Positions 9,235 through 19,543 of a stretch of 64,000 nt of DNA are shown here, in pieces. Under the pieces are notes generated by a model, which did not search any database, had not been told where the DNA came from, and saw only the letters and a list, made by a program, of their open reading frames with translations. The DNA is from Bacteroidota bacterium (GTDB taxonomy: Bacteria > Bacteroidota > Bacteroidia > Bacteroidales > Porphyromonadaceae): the NCBI GenBank assembly GCA_023389855.1, contig JAEWDZ010000004.1:434001-498000 (forward strand), given 5' to 3'. The position numbers and the translations under genes are program-made. The first letter of the stretch is position 1; every line of letters starts with the position of its first letter.

Positions 9235-9614
9235 AAACTATCCCACCTGCCCACGTCAAAGCGCTCCACAGCAGCTAGGTATAGTTTCAACTTATTTCCG
9301 TCCCGCAATGCGCCAGCAGAAAAGTACGACTAAAGCATTCGTCTAGGCACAACATGAAACTTATCAGTTCAGTAAATGGGGTTGCTCCAAGGTTCGAGTT
9401 ATATGTGACACATCCAAAAAGTTTATTCTCTGAATCGCTCTCCCCGCAGTCTGACAGAATAATGAAAAAAGGTATCTTTTCACCTCGGCTTCGTTGCCTC
9501 CAGTTATTCTAGGGTTGTTCTGTACTTTCTTCGCCACACACTTATACATACTCTTTTTGTCAAAAAAAAATGTTATCTTTGCAAGGAAGATAATTGTTTT
9601 TATCGTGCTTTTAC
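9235..9614. other. Intergenic region upstream of tamB
   Basis: No gene is supported here. The only signal is the possible promoter of tamB at 9556-9581. Confidence 0.55.
9556..9581 (+). promoter_or_regulatory. Possible promoter of the tamB operon
   Basis: TATCTTTG at 9574-9581 matches the Bacteroidota -7 element. The closest TTTG upstream (9556-9559) lies 14 bases away, less than the 20 seen elsewhere in this window. The leader to the ATG at 9615 would be about 25 bases. Confidence 0.5.
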
Positions 9615-12600
9615 ATGAAGAAAACAAATACAGAGCAGCCCCATAACGATAGCCACTCTATCACAGGGAAAGAAGCCACGAAAAACGAAACACCAGAGAA
9701 TTCTTTTCCTGATAAAAAAGGGGATAAAAGAGAAAATCACAAAAAAAGTCCTGCACGCATTGTGGGAATATTTTTGTTGTGTCTTTTTCTTTTGCCAACG
9801 CTACTGTCCCTTTTAGCTGTCGGGCTATTCTATATTCCTGGAGTTCAAGACTTCGCCATTCGAAAAATAGAGGATATAATCAACAAAGAAGGTAACATCC
9901 ATTTATCAATAGGCGACTTGCGTATTTCTTATCCGCTGAAACTTAAGGCCGATGACATATTGATTCTTACCGCCAAAGGGGATACACTCGCCAGCATAGA
10001 CAAAATCAAAACATCTGTTTCTCCACTCTCCCTCATCAATGGCTATGTCCGCTCTAACGATCTGCTCATAGAGGACCTCTTGTTTCATTACGCCAATGAT
10101 AAAGGGAATATGTCCATGGGAGCGAAAGCACATACTATTCACATTGCGCCATTGGCAGTCAACCTAAAAAAAAGTCATGTACAAGTAGGAGCGTTGCTCT
10201 TAGACCAAGGTTATTTTCATCTTTTTAGCAGTGATACAACTAAGAAAAAAGAAGCGGAAAAGCCCCTAACATGGCAGATAAAGGCAGACAGAGTCGATAT
10301 CAACGATTTCACGTATGATATGCAGATGCCCTTCAACAGACTCTACGTACACGTCCATGCCAAGGAATTAAATGCAGATCGATTTGCTATTGGGCTTGAT
10401 AGTATGCGTATCACTGCTGACCATCTAGCTTTAGATAGTCATAAAGTGTGGTATGCACAAGACGATACGATACCCACAGGGAACAAACTCGATTTCACCC
10501 ATCTTTATGGTGATGCGTTACAATTGAAAGCCCATAACGTACTGAACCAAGCGAGTACCCTTATTGCTGATGTAGAATCTCTCTCTCTTAAGGAACGCTG
10601 TGGCGCAGAGATTTCCCATTTTCAAGGCAAGTACAAAATGGAGAATAGTGTCATCAGTGTGCAACAATTTGGTTTGACCACTCCCCAGAGCCGACTGGAA
10701 GGAGACGTTTACCTTCCTCTTACTATTTTCTCCGGAGACTCAATTAGTGAAGCTAGCCTTAAGGCCAAAGGCTTTTTATCCAAAGACGATATCTATTATT
10801 TCTCGGGTATTGATATCGCTGACTTTATTACACCAAAGGGACTAGATACACCAAAACCCGTAACCCTGAATATCGATGCTATAGGTTCTCTGCAAAAGAT
10901 CAACCTCAAGCGGCTCCAACTTGAAAGTGAAGGTATTCTACGCGTTGAAGCCGATGGAAAAGCGCTCTATCCATTAAATAATAACAAACGAGCCATTCAA
11001 TTCAACACCGAAGCTATAGCGTGGCAAGGTTTAGCAGACCTCATCGGACACTTTACGCCCTCCATGAAAGGGAGGCTTGTCGTACCCGATGCGACATCAT
11101 TCACTGCGCAAGGTAAGGCTGAAGGTCCCCAACTCAACATCGAAGCTCTTCTATCTACTTCTCGCCACGGAACAGTCGACATACAAGGTGATTATAATTT
11201 AAGTAAAGAAGCCTATAATCTGTCAATGGAGACAAAGGATTTCGATGTAGAAGCATTTTTGCCCAAAGACTCCATCGGAGTGGTAAACGCCTCCATTAAT
11301 GGTAGAGGAAGGAAATTTGACTTTTTATCCCCTACAACCGAAGCCAACCTCAATATCGATCTTCGAAACATACAATATAAAGGTCGTGTGATCGAGGGAC
11401 TAACCTTAACGGGTCTTTTATCGGGAGGCGATCTGCAAGCAGTCCTCGACAGCCATGCCGAAAATGCAAAATTGCATATGAATATCGAGGGGCGAATTAA
11501 AGACAAAGTTCTTTCCGGGCATCTTTATTCTCTCGCCGACAGTCTCAATTTTTCTGCTCTTGGTCTGAGCCAAGACACTTTGGTAGTAGCCCTACAACTC
11601 CATAGCGACTTCAACTCTGACTTCTCGGAGAACCACTTTCTAGACCTGCGCTCGCAAGACATCTTTGTTCAAACAGGGTCCAAACGATATCGAGTAGACT
11701 CTCTGCAGTGTACACTGCAGACTGACAAGGAGCAAATAAAAGGAAAGCTAATCTCAGGAGACCTGAATTTATCCTTACTCCTGGCAGAAGGCTTAAAAGA
11801 CATCAATGCCCGTACAGCTCAATTGACTCGTCTTATCCAAGCATGTATCAAAGACTCTGTTGTTTCACCCGTCACTGATATCGCTCGCTTGCTTCCAGTA
11901 ACACAGATAGAATTGCAGATGGGGACACGAAATCCAGCCGCTATGCTGCTGGCACAGCAAAGGATGAGTATACAACGCTTGCAACTGTCGCTAAAAACCG
12001 ATGATACAACCGAACAAATAGACTTACAGGCAGAGGCTACAGGGATGAGAAAAGATACTCTACGCATAAACTCTGCACGTCTACATCTTTATACGAGAAA
12101 TCTAGAGGACGGACTAAATCTCCAAAGAGAGGTGCAACGCATTGAACCCTATTTTGTATGGTCAGGTAGCGCCCCCCATCCAGTAGTAGTGGACAGTCTT
12201 CATTCATCTCCCAAAGTGCTCCAGATCGATGCCTTTGTAGATAAACAACCTACTATGAAGCAGCAGCCTTTCGCCATCAGTTTGCAGGCTACAAGTGACC
12301 TACGTGCGATCGACCTGAATGCGCTATACAAAAGCAATGATACTATAAAATACAAGGCCGAACTGCTAGCATTTAGAAATAACAAAGGTTTTGGACTGTC
12401 CATTAATCCCAATCCTATTATCATAGAAGGGAAGCAATTGCGTCCTAATAACGATAATGCTCTCTATGTCGATACCACCGAGAATTCGATAAAAGCCTCC
12501 TTGGAGTTGCTTACAGACCTTGATGGCACGATCGCTTTACAATCTAAAAAAGATACAGAAGAGAATATCGATTATATCAATCTCAATATAAAGAATTTCC

Positions 12601-14582
12601 AACTTTCCGTTCTCAATGGGCTCTTTGGTATTGACAAATTGGGTGGTCTTACTTTTGCCGACATTCATTTTGAACGTGAACGAAGTACCCTCGTTCCCAG
12701 TGTAGTTGGGGATATCTCCATCAATAACTTTCAGTACAACGAAGCAAATCTTGGAAATATCAGTACCGCTCTATTCTATCAACCTGCAGAGCATAACTCG
12801 CACTATATAAATGCACAGATTAGCCATAATGGTAACCTCAATTTTGCACTAGAAGGTAAATATAACTTTCAGAACTCTGACAGTCCCATAGACGCAAAGG
12901 TTAATATCAATGATTTCCCCTTACAACTAGCCAACCCCATCCTCGGAAAAGATGTAGCTACGCTATCGGGCTTCCTAAAGGGAGACTTAACAGTCACAGG
13001 ATCTCCCAAAAACCTACTTGTTAATGGGACCATTACACCGATGGAAACGATGGCTTATGTACCACTTGTCGGAGAAACTTTCGAACTTAAGACTGAGCCT
13101 CTTCGCTTCCTCGACGATCATATCAATATCGAGAATCTATGCTTTGCCGTAGCTGGAGATAACATTAGTCCACTATGTGTAAATGGAGACTTCTACCTCT
13201 TTGGCAAAAAGGCTTTGACAACGGATCTTCATATTAAGGGCAAAGAAATACAGCTACTGGATAGCAAACGCAGTAAAGGTCAAATACTCTACGGCAAAAT
13301 TATTGCCTCTAGCGACCTGAGTGTAAGGGGGAAAGTGAGTAAGCCTGTTATACGAGGCAACGTATCGCTCCATGGAGGCACCAATGCAACCTATGTATAT
13401 ACAGGCAATAAACTCAAGGCGCAAGACAATATGGCCGGAGTGATTACTTTTACCGATTTCAGAGATTCTCTGCTTAACAAGGAAAAAGAAAATGTACTAC
13501 CTCCTACCGGAGGGGCTGATATCTCTGTGAACGTACACCTCGATCCCTCTGTGCGTCTCGGTGTAGACTTAGATGCGGGTCACCAAGATTATGTAGAAGT
13601 TCAAGGTGGAGGCGACCTGCATCTGTCGATACCTCCTTTCAGTGATATGAATCTTGTAGGTAACTACGAAATACAGGGAGGTGGCAAGATCCGCTATAAT
13701 TTCCCTGTAGTAGGGCGAAAGATTTTCGATATTGATCCCAGTAGCCGTATCATATGGAATGGTCCAGTCACCAGCCCTTCTATTGCCTTTAAAGCCATCA
13801 ATAAAGTTCGTGCAGAAGTAGTAGAGAACAAACAAAGTAGAAAAGTAGATTTCGATGTAATTATCCGTTTGGAAGAGGCCGAGGACAAGTATAACTTGAT
13901 ATTTGACCTCGAGGCTCCCGATGATCTATCCCTACAAAATAGACTTGCCAGTATGAGTACTGAAGAGCGTGGTAAGCAAGCGATAGCATTGATGGTCACG
14001 GGGACATTCCTGAGCGGAGATGCCTCCGAAGCCAATATGGAAAAGATACTCAGCAACTTAGCTGTTAAAGAACTTAACGATCTTACGGGAAAACTGCTTG
14101 AAGGGACCGATATCAATATCGGCATGGAACTTCAAAATGGAATAAATGGCGGTTCATATACTGATTACACTTACAGTTTCAGTAAACGTTTCTACGACGA
14201 TCGTATTCGAATCGTATTCGGAGGACGAGTATCTACAGGCAATCTTCCTACAAACCACGAACAAACATTTATAGATAACGTAACCCTCGAGTATCGCCTG
14301 GACAAACAAGGGACTCGCTTTCTTAGCGCCTTCCATAAGCGCAATAACGACCATCTCCTCGAAGGGCTTGTCACAGAGACAGGGGGAAGCTTCATTATCC
14401 GCCGTAAACTATACCGATTAGGTGATCTATTCGACTTCTTGAAAAAGAAGAAAGTCGCCGACACTCTTAAAGAAAAAGAGATAATACCCGATTCATCGAC
14501 AGGCGATCCTTTCGAAAAAAAGGACTCCATGAGTCAGAAAACAGTTGATAGTATCCCTACCCCTACCAATAATAACGAATAA
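9615..14582 (+). CDS. tamB: Translocation and assembly module protein TamB
   Basis: A 1655-residue AsmA-like protein of the TamB (DUF490) family. TamB spans the periplasm as a long beta-groove from an N-terminal inner-membrane anchor and works with an outer-membrane TamA-type barrel in envelope assembly or lipid transport. The start at the ATG at 9615 is chosen over an in-frame TTG at 9594. A charged cytoplasmic segment of about 50 residues precedes one membrane helix (about 53-80). A very long repetitive beta-rich region follows, and the TamB C-terminal domain covers roughly the last 400 residues. A short low-complexity tail rich in Lys, Asp and Thr ends the protein. The stop overlaps the start of tamL by one base (TAATG), so the two are surely coexpressed. 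Confidence 0.92.
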   Translation: MKKTNTEQPHNDSHSITGKEATKNETPENSFPDKKGDKRENHKKSPARIVGIFLLCLFLLPTLLSLLAVGLFYIPGVQDFAIRKIEDIINKEGNIHLSIGDLRISYPLKLKADDILILTAKGDTLASIDKIKTSVSPLSLINGYVRSNDLLIEDLLFHYANDKGNMSMGAKAHTIHIAPLAVNLKKSHVQVGALLLDQGYFHLFSSDTTKKKEAEKPLTWQIKADRVDINDFTYDMQMPFNRLYVHVHAKELNADRFAIGLDSMRITADHLALDSHKVWYAQDDTIPTGNKLDFTHLYGDALQLKAHNVLNQASTLIADVESLSLKERCGAEISHFQGKYKMENSVISVQQFGLTTPQSRLEGDVYLPLTIFSGDSISEASLKAKGFLSKDDIYYFSGIDIADFITPKGLDTPKPVTLNIDAIGSLQKINLKRLQLESEGILRVEADGKALYPLNNNKRAIQFNTEAIAWQGLADLIGHFTPSMKGRLVVPDATSFTAQGKAEGPQLNIEALLSTSRHGTVDIQGDYNLSKEAYNLSMETKDFDVEAFLPKDSIGVVNASINGRGRKFDFLSPTTEANLNIDLRNIQYKGRVIEGLTLTGLLSGGDLQAVLDSHAENAKLHMNIEGRIKDKVLSGHLYSLADSLNFSALGLSQDTLVVALQLHSDFNSDFSENHFLDLRSQDIFVQTGSKRYRVDSLQCTLQTDKEQIKGKLISGDLNLSLLLAEGLKDINARTAQLTRLIQACIKDSVVSPVTDIARLLPVTQIELQMGTRNPAAMLLAQQRMSIQRLQLSLKTDDTTEQIDLQAEATGMRKDTLRINSARLHLYTRNLEDGLNLQREVQRIEPYFVWSGSAPHPVVVDSLHSSPKVLQIDAFVDKQPTMKQQPFAISLQATSDLRAIDLNALYKSNDTIKYKAELLAFRNNKGFGLSINPNPIIIEGKQLRPNNDNALYVDTTENSIKASLELLTDLDGTIALQSKKDTEENIDYINLNIKNFQLSVLNGLFGIDKLGGLTFADIHFERERSTLVPSVVGDISINNFQYNEANLGNISTALFYQPAEHNSHYINAQISHNGNLNFALEGKYNFQNSDSPIDAKVNINDFPLQLANPILGKDVATLSGFLKGDLTVTGSPKNLLVNGTITPMETMAYVPLVGETFELKTEPLRFLDDHINIENLCFAVAGDNISPLCVNGDFYLFGKKALTTDLHIKGKEIQLLDSKRSKGQILYGKIIASSDLSVRGKVSKPVIRGNVSLHGGTNATYVYTGNKLKAQDNMAGVITFTDFRDSLLNKEKENVLPPTGGADISVNVHLDPSVRLGVDLDAGHQDYVEVQGGGDLHLSIPPFSDMNLVGNYEIQGGGKIRYNFPVVGRKIFDIDPSSRIIWNGPVTSPSIAFKAINKVRAEVVENKQSRKVDFDVIIRLEEAEDKYNLIFDLEAPDDLSLQNRLASMSTEERGKQAIALMVTGTFLSGDASEANMEKILSNLAVKELNDLTGKLLEGTDINIGMELQNGINGGSYTDYTYSFSKRFYDDRIRIVFGGRVSTGNLPTNHEQTFIDNVTLEYRLDKQGTRFLSAFHKRNNDHLLEGLVTETGGSFIIRRKLYRLGDLFDFLKKKKVADTLKEKEIIPDSSTGDPFEKKDSMSQKTVDSIPTPTNNNE

Positions 14583-16912
14583 TGATATTGCATAAGGCCT
14601 TCAATAGCAAGACATGGACAGTGCTACTGCTCTCCATTTTGGTGCTCTCTTCTTGTTCTACTACCAAGAATCTGCCCGAAAAGGAGCAACTCTACGTAGG
14701 AATAGCTAAAACAAAAGTCTATAACAAAGACAATAGCAAGGCTGGGAAAAAAGCCTTAAGCGCAGCAGAAAAAGTCCTTAACGTACCTAGCAATACCTCC
14801 TTTGCGGGTAGCGCGCGTATAAATTTAGGGATACCCATGGGGCTCTGGATATATAACTCCTTCGTCAATGACTCCACAAAATTCGGTAAATGGGTTTTCG
14901 ATAAATTCGCCTCAGAACCAATTCACATTAGTACAGTCAATCCCGATCTTCGAAGTACGGTTGCCACCAATATATTGCGTGAGCATGGCTATTTTAATGC
15001 TGGAGTTACGAATAGTGTAGAAACGCTTAAAAACCCACGGAAAGCACGAGTACACTATTCTATAGATATGCAGCAGCCTTATCTGTTCGACAGTGTCCGC
15101 TATCTACCTCCAATCAAAATATCAGAGAGTAGCTACCTCGAGCATCAAAAGATTTCCGCTATAAAAAAAGGTGAACAATTTGGCTTAGACAAAATAATAG
15201 CTGACAGAGAAAAGATCAGCCTGATCCTCCGAGATTCAGGATTCTACTACTATAAACCTGATTTGCTCGAGTTTGAGGCCGATACGCTCATAGCACCTCA
15301 AAAAGTACAGATCCGCTCCCGTCTTAAAGAAGGGACGCCAGCATATTTCTTCGAACCCTGGACTATTGATAGTGTTGTTTTCACGTTAGGAGGTCACAAC
15401 TTTACCCCCATGACAGATAGCGTATGGAATCAGGGTGTACTTATTCGCTATAACGACAAGACCAAAGTAAGAAAAAATGTCATCTCGCGCCGAGTTGGAT
15501 TTAAACCAGGAACGCGCTACTCACAGGAAATTGAGCAGCGATCGCGTATTGCACTTTCTCGCTTGGGAGCCTTCGCCTACACTGATTTTCGCTTCGTACC
15601 GCTCGACACAGCCAATAATAAGTTTATTTTATTTATAAATTCTACTTTTGACAAACCGTGGGATACCTCTTTGGAGGCTCTTTTCCGAGTAAAAAGTAAC
15701 AACTTTTTAGGGCCAGGAGCTGGCGTTTCTATAGGCAGACGTAATCTCTTTGGTGGAGGAGAAAATCTTTCAGTGTCTCTACATGGCAATTATGAATGGA
15801 TGCGCGGTCACTCCCCTACAAAGGATATATCTCGCTTCGTAAGCTATGAACTAGGTAGCGATATCAACCTCAATGCACCAGCTATATTGTTACCATTCTT
15901 TCGTTCAGAGCCATTTTCGTTTCCCATCAGTACCGACATTACGCTGCGGGCATCGCTTCTGAATCGAGCCCTCTTTTTCCGAATGCTTTCTTTCGGAGGA
16001 GTACTCTCCTATACATTCAACCAATATGCACATAAGCATACGTTTACTCCATTAGACCTGCAGTTTAACTATCTTGATAGACAAAGTGAACAATTCAACA
16101 AGCTCCTTGCTGAAAACCCGATCTTAGGACTTTCTCTACGCAGTCAACTAATCCCTCAGATACGCTACGTATACACCTACGACAATAATTTCAAGCGCGA
16201 AGGAGAAAAAGGAGACCACCACTTGTGGATGGAGTATAGCATTTCTGAAGCTGGTAATCTTATTAATGCTATTGCCTCTATGAGAGGAGGCGACTACTAT
16301 AGGACAAAAAGGATTTTCGGTGTTCCTTTCGCTCAATTTGTAAAATTCACGGCTGATCTCCATTACAACTATACGCTATCACCAAAGAATAGCATAGCTA
16401 CGCGATTTGCTACTGGCATTATATATAGCTATGGTAATATGACGACTGCACCATACAGCGAGCAGTTCTACGTGGGAGGAGCCAATAGTGTTCGCGCCTT
16501 CTCTGTGAGGAGTGTCGGTCCAGGGCGCTTTTCTCCTAATCAGAAGGCATATAGCTATCTAGATCAAGTCGGAGAATTTAAACTCGAAGCCAATGTAGAG
16601 TGGCGCATGCGTCTATTAGGCGATCTTTATGGAGCTGTCTTTCTAGATGCTGGTAATATTTGGCTCTTACGCCCTGATGAGTACCGCCCCGGAGGGTCGC
16701 TTAAAGAGATTAAATCTTTTGGCGATTTCATCGACCAGATCGCTTTGGGTACAGGGCTTGGAATTCGCTACGATCTCAACTTCTTTGTCATCCGACTGGA
16801 TGCGGGTTTCGGTCTTCATCTTCCTTATGCTACCTCTAAAAAAGGGTATTTCAACATTCCCCATTTCAAAGACGGTTTTGCATTACATTTAGCAATTGGC
16901 TATCCCTTCTAA
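14582..16912 (+). CDS. tamL: TamL: lipoprotein TamA/BamA-family outer-membrane protein
   Basis: A 776-residue Omp85-superfamily protein. In Bacteroidota the TamA counterpart is a lipoprotein, called TamL, and this one has the signal LVLSSC with Cys25 as the lipidation site. POTRA-like domains fill about residues 100-370 and the surface-antigen (D15) barrel about 390-776. Barrel motifs are visible: the loop-6 type motif VRAF (around 638-641, in GGANSVRAF), GLGIRYDLNFFVIRLDAGFGL near the C-terminus, and a terminal phenylalanine as the outer-membrane sorting signal. It overlaps tamB by one base, which strongly supports a TamB-TamL partnership. The pair is known to be important in Bacteroidota, but the exact cargo cannot be read from sequence. 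Confidence 0.88.
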   Translation: MILHKAFNSKTWTVLLLSILVLSSCSTTKNLPEKEQLYVGIAKTKVYNKDNSKAGKKALSAAEKVLNVPSNTSFAGSARINLGIPMGLWIYNSFVNDSTKFGKWVFDKFASEPIHISTVNPDLRSTVATNILREHGYFNAGVTNSVETLKNPRKARVHYSIDMQQPYLFDSVRYLPPIKISESSYLEHQKISAIKKGEQFGLDKIIADREKISLILRDSGFYYYKPDLLEFEADTLIAPQKVQIRSRLKEGTPAYFFEPWTIDSVVFTLGGHNFTPMTDSVWNQGVLIRYNDKTKVRKNVISRRVGFKPGTRYSQEIEQRSRIALSRLGAFAYTDFRFVPLDTANNKFILFINSTFDKPWDTSLEALFRVKSNNFLGPGAGVSIGRRNLFGGGENLSVSLHGNYEWMRGHSPTKDISRFVSYELGSDINLNAPAILLPFFRSEPFSFPISTDITLRASLLNRALFFRMLSFGGVLSYTFNQYAHKHTFTPLDLQFNYLDRQSEQFNKLLAENPILGLSLRSQLIPQIRYVYTYDNNFKREGEKGDHHLWMEYSISEAGNLINAIASMRGGDYYRTKRIFGVPFAQFVKFTADLHYNYTLSPKNSIATRFATGIIYSYGNMTTAPYSEQFYVGGANSVRAFSVRSVGPGRFSPNQKAYSYLDQVGEFKLEANVEWRMRLLGDLYGAVFLDAGNIWLLRPDEYRPGGSLKEIKSFGDFIDQIALGTGLGIRYDLNFFVIRLDAGFGLHLPYATSKKGYFNIPHFKDGFALHLAIGYPF

Positions 16913-16939
16913 TATATATTTATAACCCTATACACAACT

Positions 16940-17533
16940 ATGAAGAAAAGAATTTTTACCCTTCTTTGTTCGCTTCTTCTGCCCTTAGCATTGAGCGGAC
17001 AAAATGTAGCCCTAAAGACCAACCTACTGCACTGGGCTACTGTGGCTCCCAATGCTGCTATCGAAGTAGGTCTTGGCAAGAGTATGACGCTCGACCTTTA
17101 CGGAGCGATTATGCCTTTTCAGATCGCTGAAAATAATATCAAATGGAAGCATTGGATCGTTCAACCCGAGCTTCGTTTCTGGTTCTGCGAAAAGTTTAAC
17201 GGCTTTTATATTGGTATCCATGGACAGGGAGGTCAAATGAATTTTGGCAAACTTCCTCTCCCTCCCGTAGCTTATACCTTTGATCATGATATGATAAATG
17301 GGCTAAAAGACAATCGCTATGAAGGATGGTTTGCTGGAGGCGGTATTAGCCTAGGCTACCACTGGGTAGTATGCAAGCGACTTAACATAGAGTTCTCCTT
17401 GGGCGGAGGCTACAATCATCTTTGGTACAAGCAATATGAAGGAGAAAAATGTGGTCGAAAAAAAGGAGATGGAAAGAATCATTACATCGGCCCTACGAAG
17501 GGAACAATATCATTTGTATTCCTACTTGACTGA
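16940..17533 (+). CDS. DUF3575 family outer-membrane-type protein
   Basis: A 197-residue exported protein with a signal peptide ending near LSGQ20. NVALKTNLLHWATVAPNAAIEVGL (about 22-45) is typical of the DUF3575 family: small predicted beta-barrels common in Bacteroidales and often coded next to DUF3868/OmpA-like genes at fimbrial loci. Alternating hydrophobic residues and glycine- and aromatic-rich strands fit a barrel. It starts 27 bases after tamL and is followed by the OmpA-like gene, so it probably shares the tam transcript. The molecular function of the family is unknown. Confidence 0.8.
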   Translation: MKKRIFTLLCSLLLPLALSGQNVALKTNLLHWATVAPNAAIEVGLGKSMTLDLYGAIMPFQIAENNIKWKHWIVQPELRFWFCEKFNGFYIGIHGQGGQMNFGKLPLPPVAYTFDHDMINGLKDNRYEGWFAGGGISLGYHWVVCKRLNIEFSLGGGYNHLWYKQYEGEKCGRKKGDGKNHYIGPTKGTISFVFLLD

Positions 17534-17580
17534 TATGTATTTTGTAAACACAAACTTAAATCCCTTATTCTTTGCATACC

Positions 17581-19050
17581 ATGAAACTAAATAGATTTTT
17601 TTCATCCCTCTTTCTAGGGTTCATAACGCTCCTGACACTGCAAGCACAGCAGACCCTGGACATCAAAAACGTAACGGTAGAAACTATAAAAAATGAATCC
17701 GGCGTGAAAGAAAAAGTCCAACTCTCCATGGATGTGGACATAACCAATATGAAAATAGGCTATCGACAGATGTTGCAGCTAACACCTAAAATAACGTCTA
17801 GCGACAATCAAACCGTAGCGACCTTCCCTACATTGATCGTCGCAGGGAGTAACCGATACAAGGTGCTAAGACGCAATATCGACTTCGGTAATATCGATCC
17901 AAAACTCAATCCTTCCAACTGGATCTTAGTAAAGAAAAATGAAGTAGAAAATGGCATGTATCACTATACTGCCAGCATCCCCTATCAAACATGGATGAAA
18001 GGCGCTAATGCCTCTGTCGCATCGAACCTGACTGGCTGTCGTTCCTGCATAGAACCTCAACTTGCAGAAGGTACGTTGCTTGCGAGCTTGAAAGGTGAGC
18101 CCTACCAGCCAAATCTCGCTGTAGCCTATATAGCCCCCGAAGTAGAAGCGATAAAAAACAGAGCTGACAAAATTGAAGCCTATTTCAACTACAAAGTTGC
18201 ACGCTACGAGCTGCTCAAAGACTATAAAAATAATGCTCGTGAACTTCGCCGTATAGACGAATTCATCAACTCATTCTTAAATGATGCCAACGTTAATGTG
18301 AGTAACTTTGTAATTGAAGGTTTTGCCTCGCCTGAAGGAAGTTTTGCAAGCAATAAAACCCTTTCAGGCAACCGTGCGAAAGCTTTTGCATCTTACCTAA
18401 AGACAACCTATCAGATTGCTAACAATAAGATGCAGTTTTCTGGTAAGGGTGAAGACTGGGATGGCCTGAAAAAAGCCGTAAGCGAAAGCAATCTTACCAA
18501 CAAAGAAGAAGTTATAGCAATCATCGAAAGAAATAACACCGATACCGAGAGAGAAGCACAAATACGAAAACTCGACAATGGCGTCACTTACAAAAAATTA
18601 GTTGATGATTTCTACCCTGCCCTTCGTCGGAATACGGTCAATGTAAGCTATGTAGTAAAAGGCTTTAGCCTCGACGAAGCCTTCAAAGCATATAAAGAAA
18701 AGCCTTCTCAACTAAGTCTTGAAGAGTTTTTCCGTATCTCTCAGACATTCAGCAAAGGCAGTAAGGACTTTATCGAAGTATTCGAGACTGCACGCAGTTT
18801 CTACCCCAATGACGAAATAGCCAATCTCAATGCAGCTGCTGCCTGTATCGAAGCGAAAAACTTCCCTCAAGCAGCTCAGTACATTGAAAAAGCAGGTAAT
18901 AGCCCAGAAGCAAATAATAACCGAGCTATCATTGCCTTCCATAATGGAGACTATAAGACAGCTCTTAACTATTTAGAGCAAGCAAGCAGCAAATTAGAAA
19001 TAGCCAAATCCAACCTGATGGAAATAAAAAAGTATGAAACTTCGCTATAA
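17581..19050 (+). CDS. DUF3868-like protein with OmpA-like and TPR-like regions
   Basis: A 489-residue exported protein. The ATG at 17581 is used; an in-frame TTG sits 9 bases upstream. The signal peptide ends near LQAQ. The N-terminal half (about 25-180) resembles the DUF3868 domain found beside DUF3575 in Bacteroidales fimbrial loci, including a paired cysteine motif CRSC. Residues about 230-360 contain an OmpA-type peptidoglycan-binding pattern (FVIEGFASPEGS, then SGNRAKAFASYL). The last 120 residues look like two or three tetratricopeptide-like helical pairs (NLNAAAACIEAKNFPQAAQY, then NNRAIIAFHNGDYKTALNYL). It may tether an outer-membrane protein to the cell wall. A terminator follows 95 bases downstream. 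No fimbrillin gene is adjacent. Confidence 0.75.
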   Translation: MKLNRFFSSLFLGFITLLTLQAQQTLDIKNVTVETIKNESGVKEKVQLSMDVDITNMKIGYRQMLQLTPKITSSDNQTVATFPTLIVAGSNRYKVLRRNIDFGNIDPKLNPSNWILVKKNEVENGMYHYTASIPYQTWMKGANASVASNLTGCRSCIEPQLAEGTLLASLKGEPYQPNLAVAYIAPEVEAIKNRADKIEAYFNYKVARYELLKDYKNNARELRRIDEFINSFLNDANVNVSNFVIEGFASPEGSFASNKTLSGNRAKAFASYLKTTYQIANNKMQFSGKGEDWDGLKKAVSESNLTNKEEVIAIIERNNTDTEREAQIRKLDNGVTYKKLVDDFYPALRRNTVNVSYVVKGFSLDEAFKAYKEKPSQLSLEEFFRISQTFSKGSKDFIEVFETARSFYPNDEIANLNAAAACIEAKNFPQAAQYIEKAGNSPEANNNRAIIAFHNGDYKTALNYLEQASSKLEIAKSNLMEIKKYETSL

Positions 19051-19145
19051 AATCTGTTTCAACCTATAATTACAGGTGGAGACGATGTAGCTAAGTAAAA
19101 TAGACTGTACTGATAGCACAATATCAGCATAAGTTTCTCTACGGA

Positions 19146-19195
19146 CAGCCCTTGCGTGGGAAGACCTCTTCTCTGGCAAGGGCTGCTCTTTAATA
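19146..19195 (+). terminator. Terminator of the tamB-tamL-DUF3575-ompA-like operon
   Basis: A 10-bp stem (19146-19155 with 19176-19185, CAGCCCTTGC and its complement) with inner pairing GAAGA/TCTTC is followed by a short T-rich stretch. Confidence 0.65.
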
Positions 19196-19478
19196 TATAA
19201 GCAACGTCAGAATTCAAAAGCAATAGCATGCACGCTGCACTAATTGTTAGAATGAAAACACATCCATCTATATAGAGAAAAAGAGAAAATGGATACCGTA
19301 TATAGAAATGTGTATATTATTATATCGTTAGGATATAAAATTCGCTGATTTTATGCGCGAGGAAATAGAAATGAGGTATATCAACACATATATAAAAAGA
19401 TACATTTCATATTATAAAGGTATTTCATAGAGGTAAAAGAACAGATTAAGTGATATTTTTCAAGCACTACCATGAAAT
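19186..19478. other. AT-rich gap between two convergent operons
   Basis: Between the two terminators there is no supported gene. Tracts such as TATATA are frequent, but no repeat or RNA is recognised. Confidence 0.5.
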
Positions 19479-19510
19479 ATAGGTCACCTCCCTAATGGGA
19501 AGTGACCTAT
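19479..19510 (-). terminator. Terminator of the lptF-ribBA-exported protein operon
   Basis: A 14-position stem (19479-19492 with 19497-19510) with one mismatch closes a 4-base loop, 34 bases beyond the last gene. The T-tract on the minus strand is short (ATTTCA). Confidence 0.6.
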
Positions 19511-19543
19511 GAGTAGTAGTAGATCGTCTTTAGTAATAAAGAC

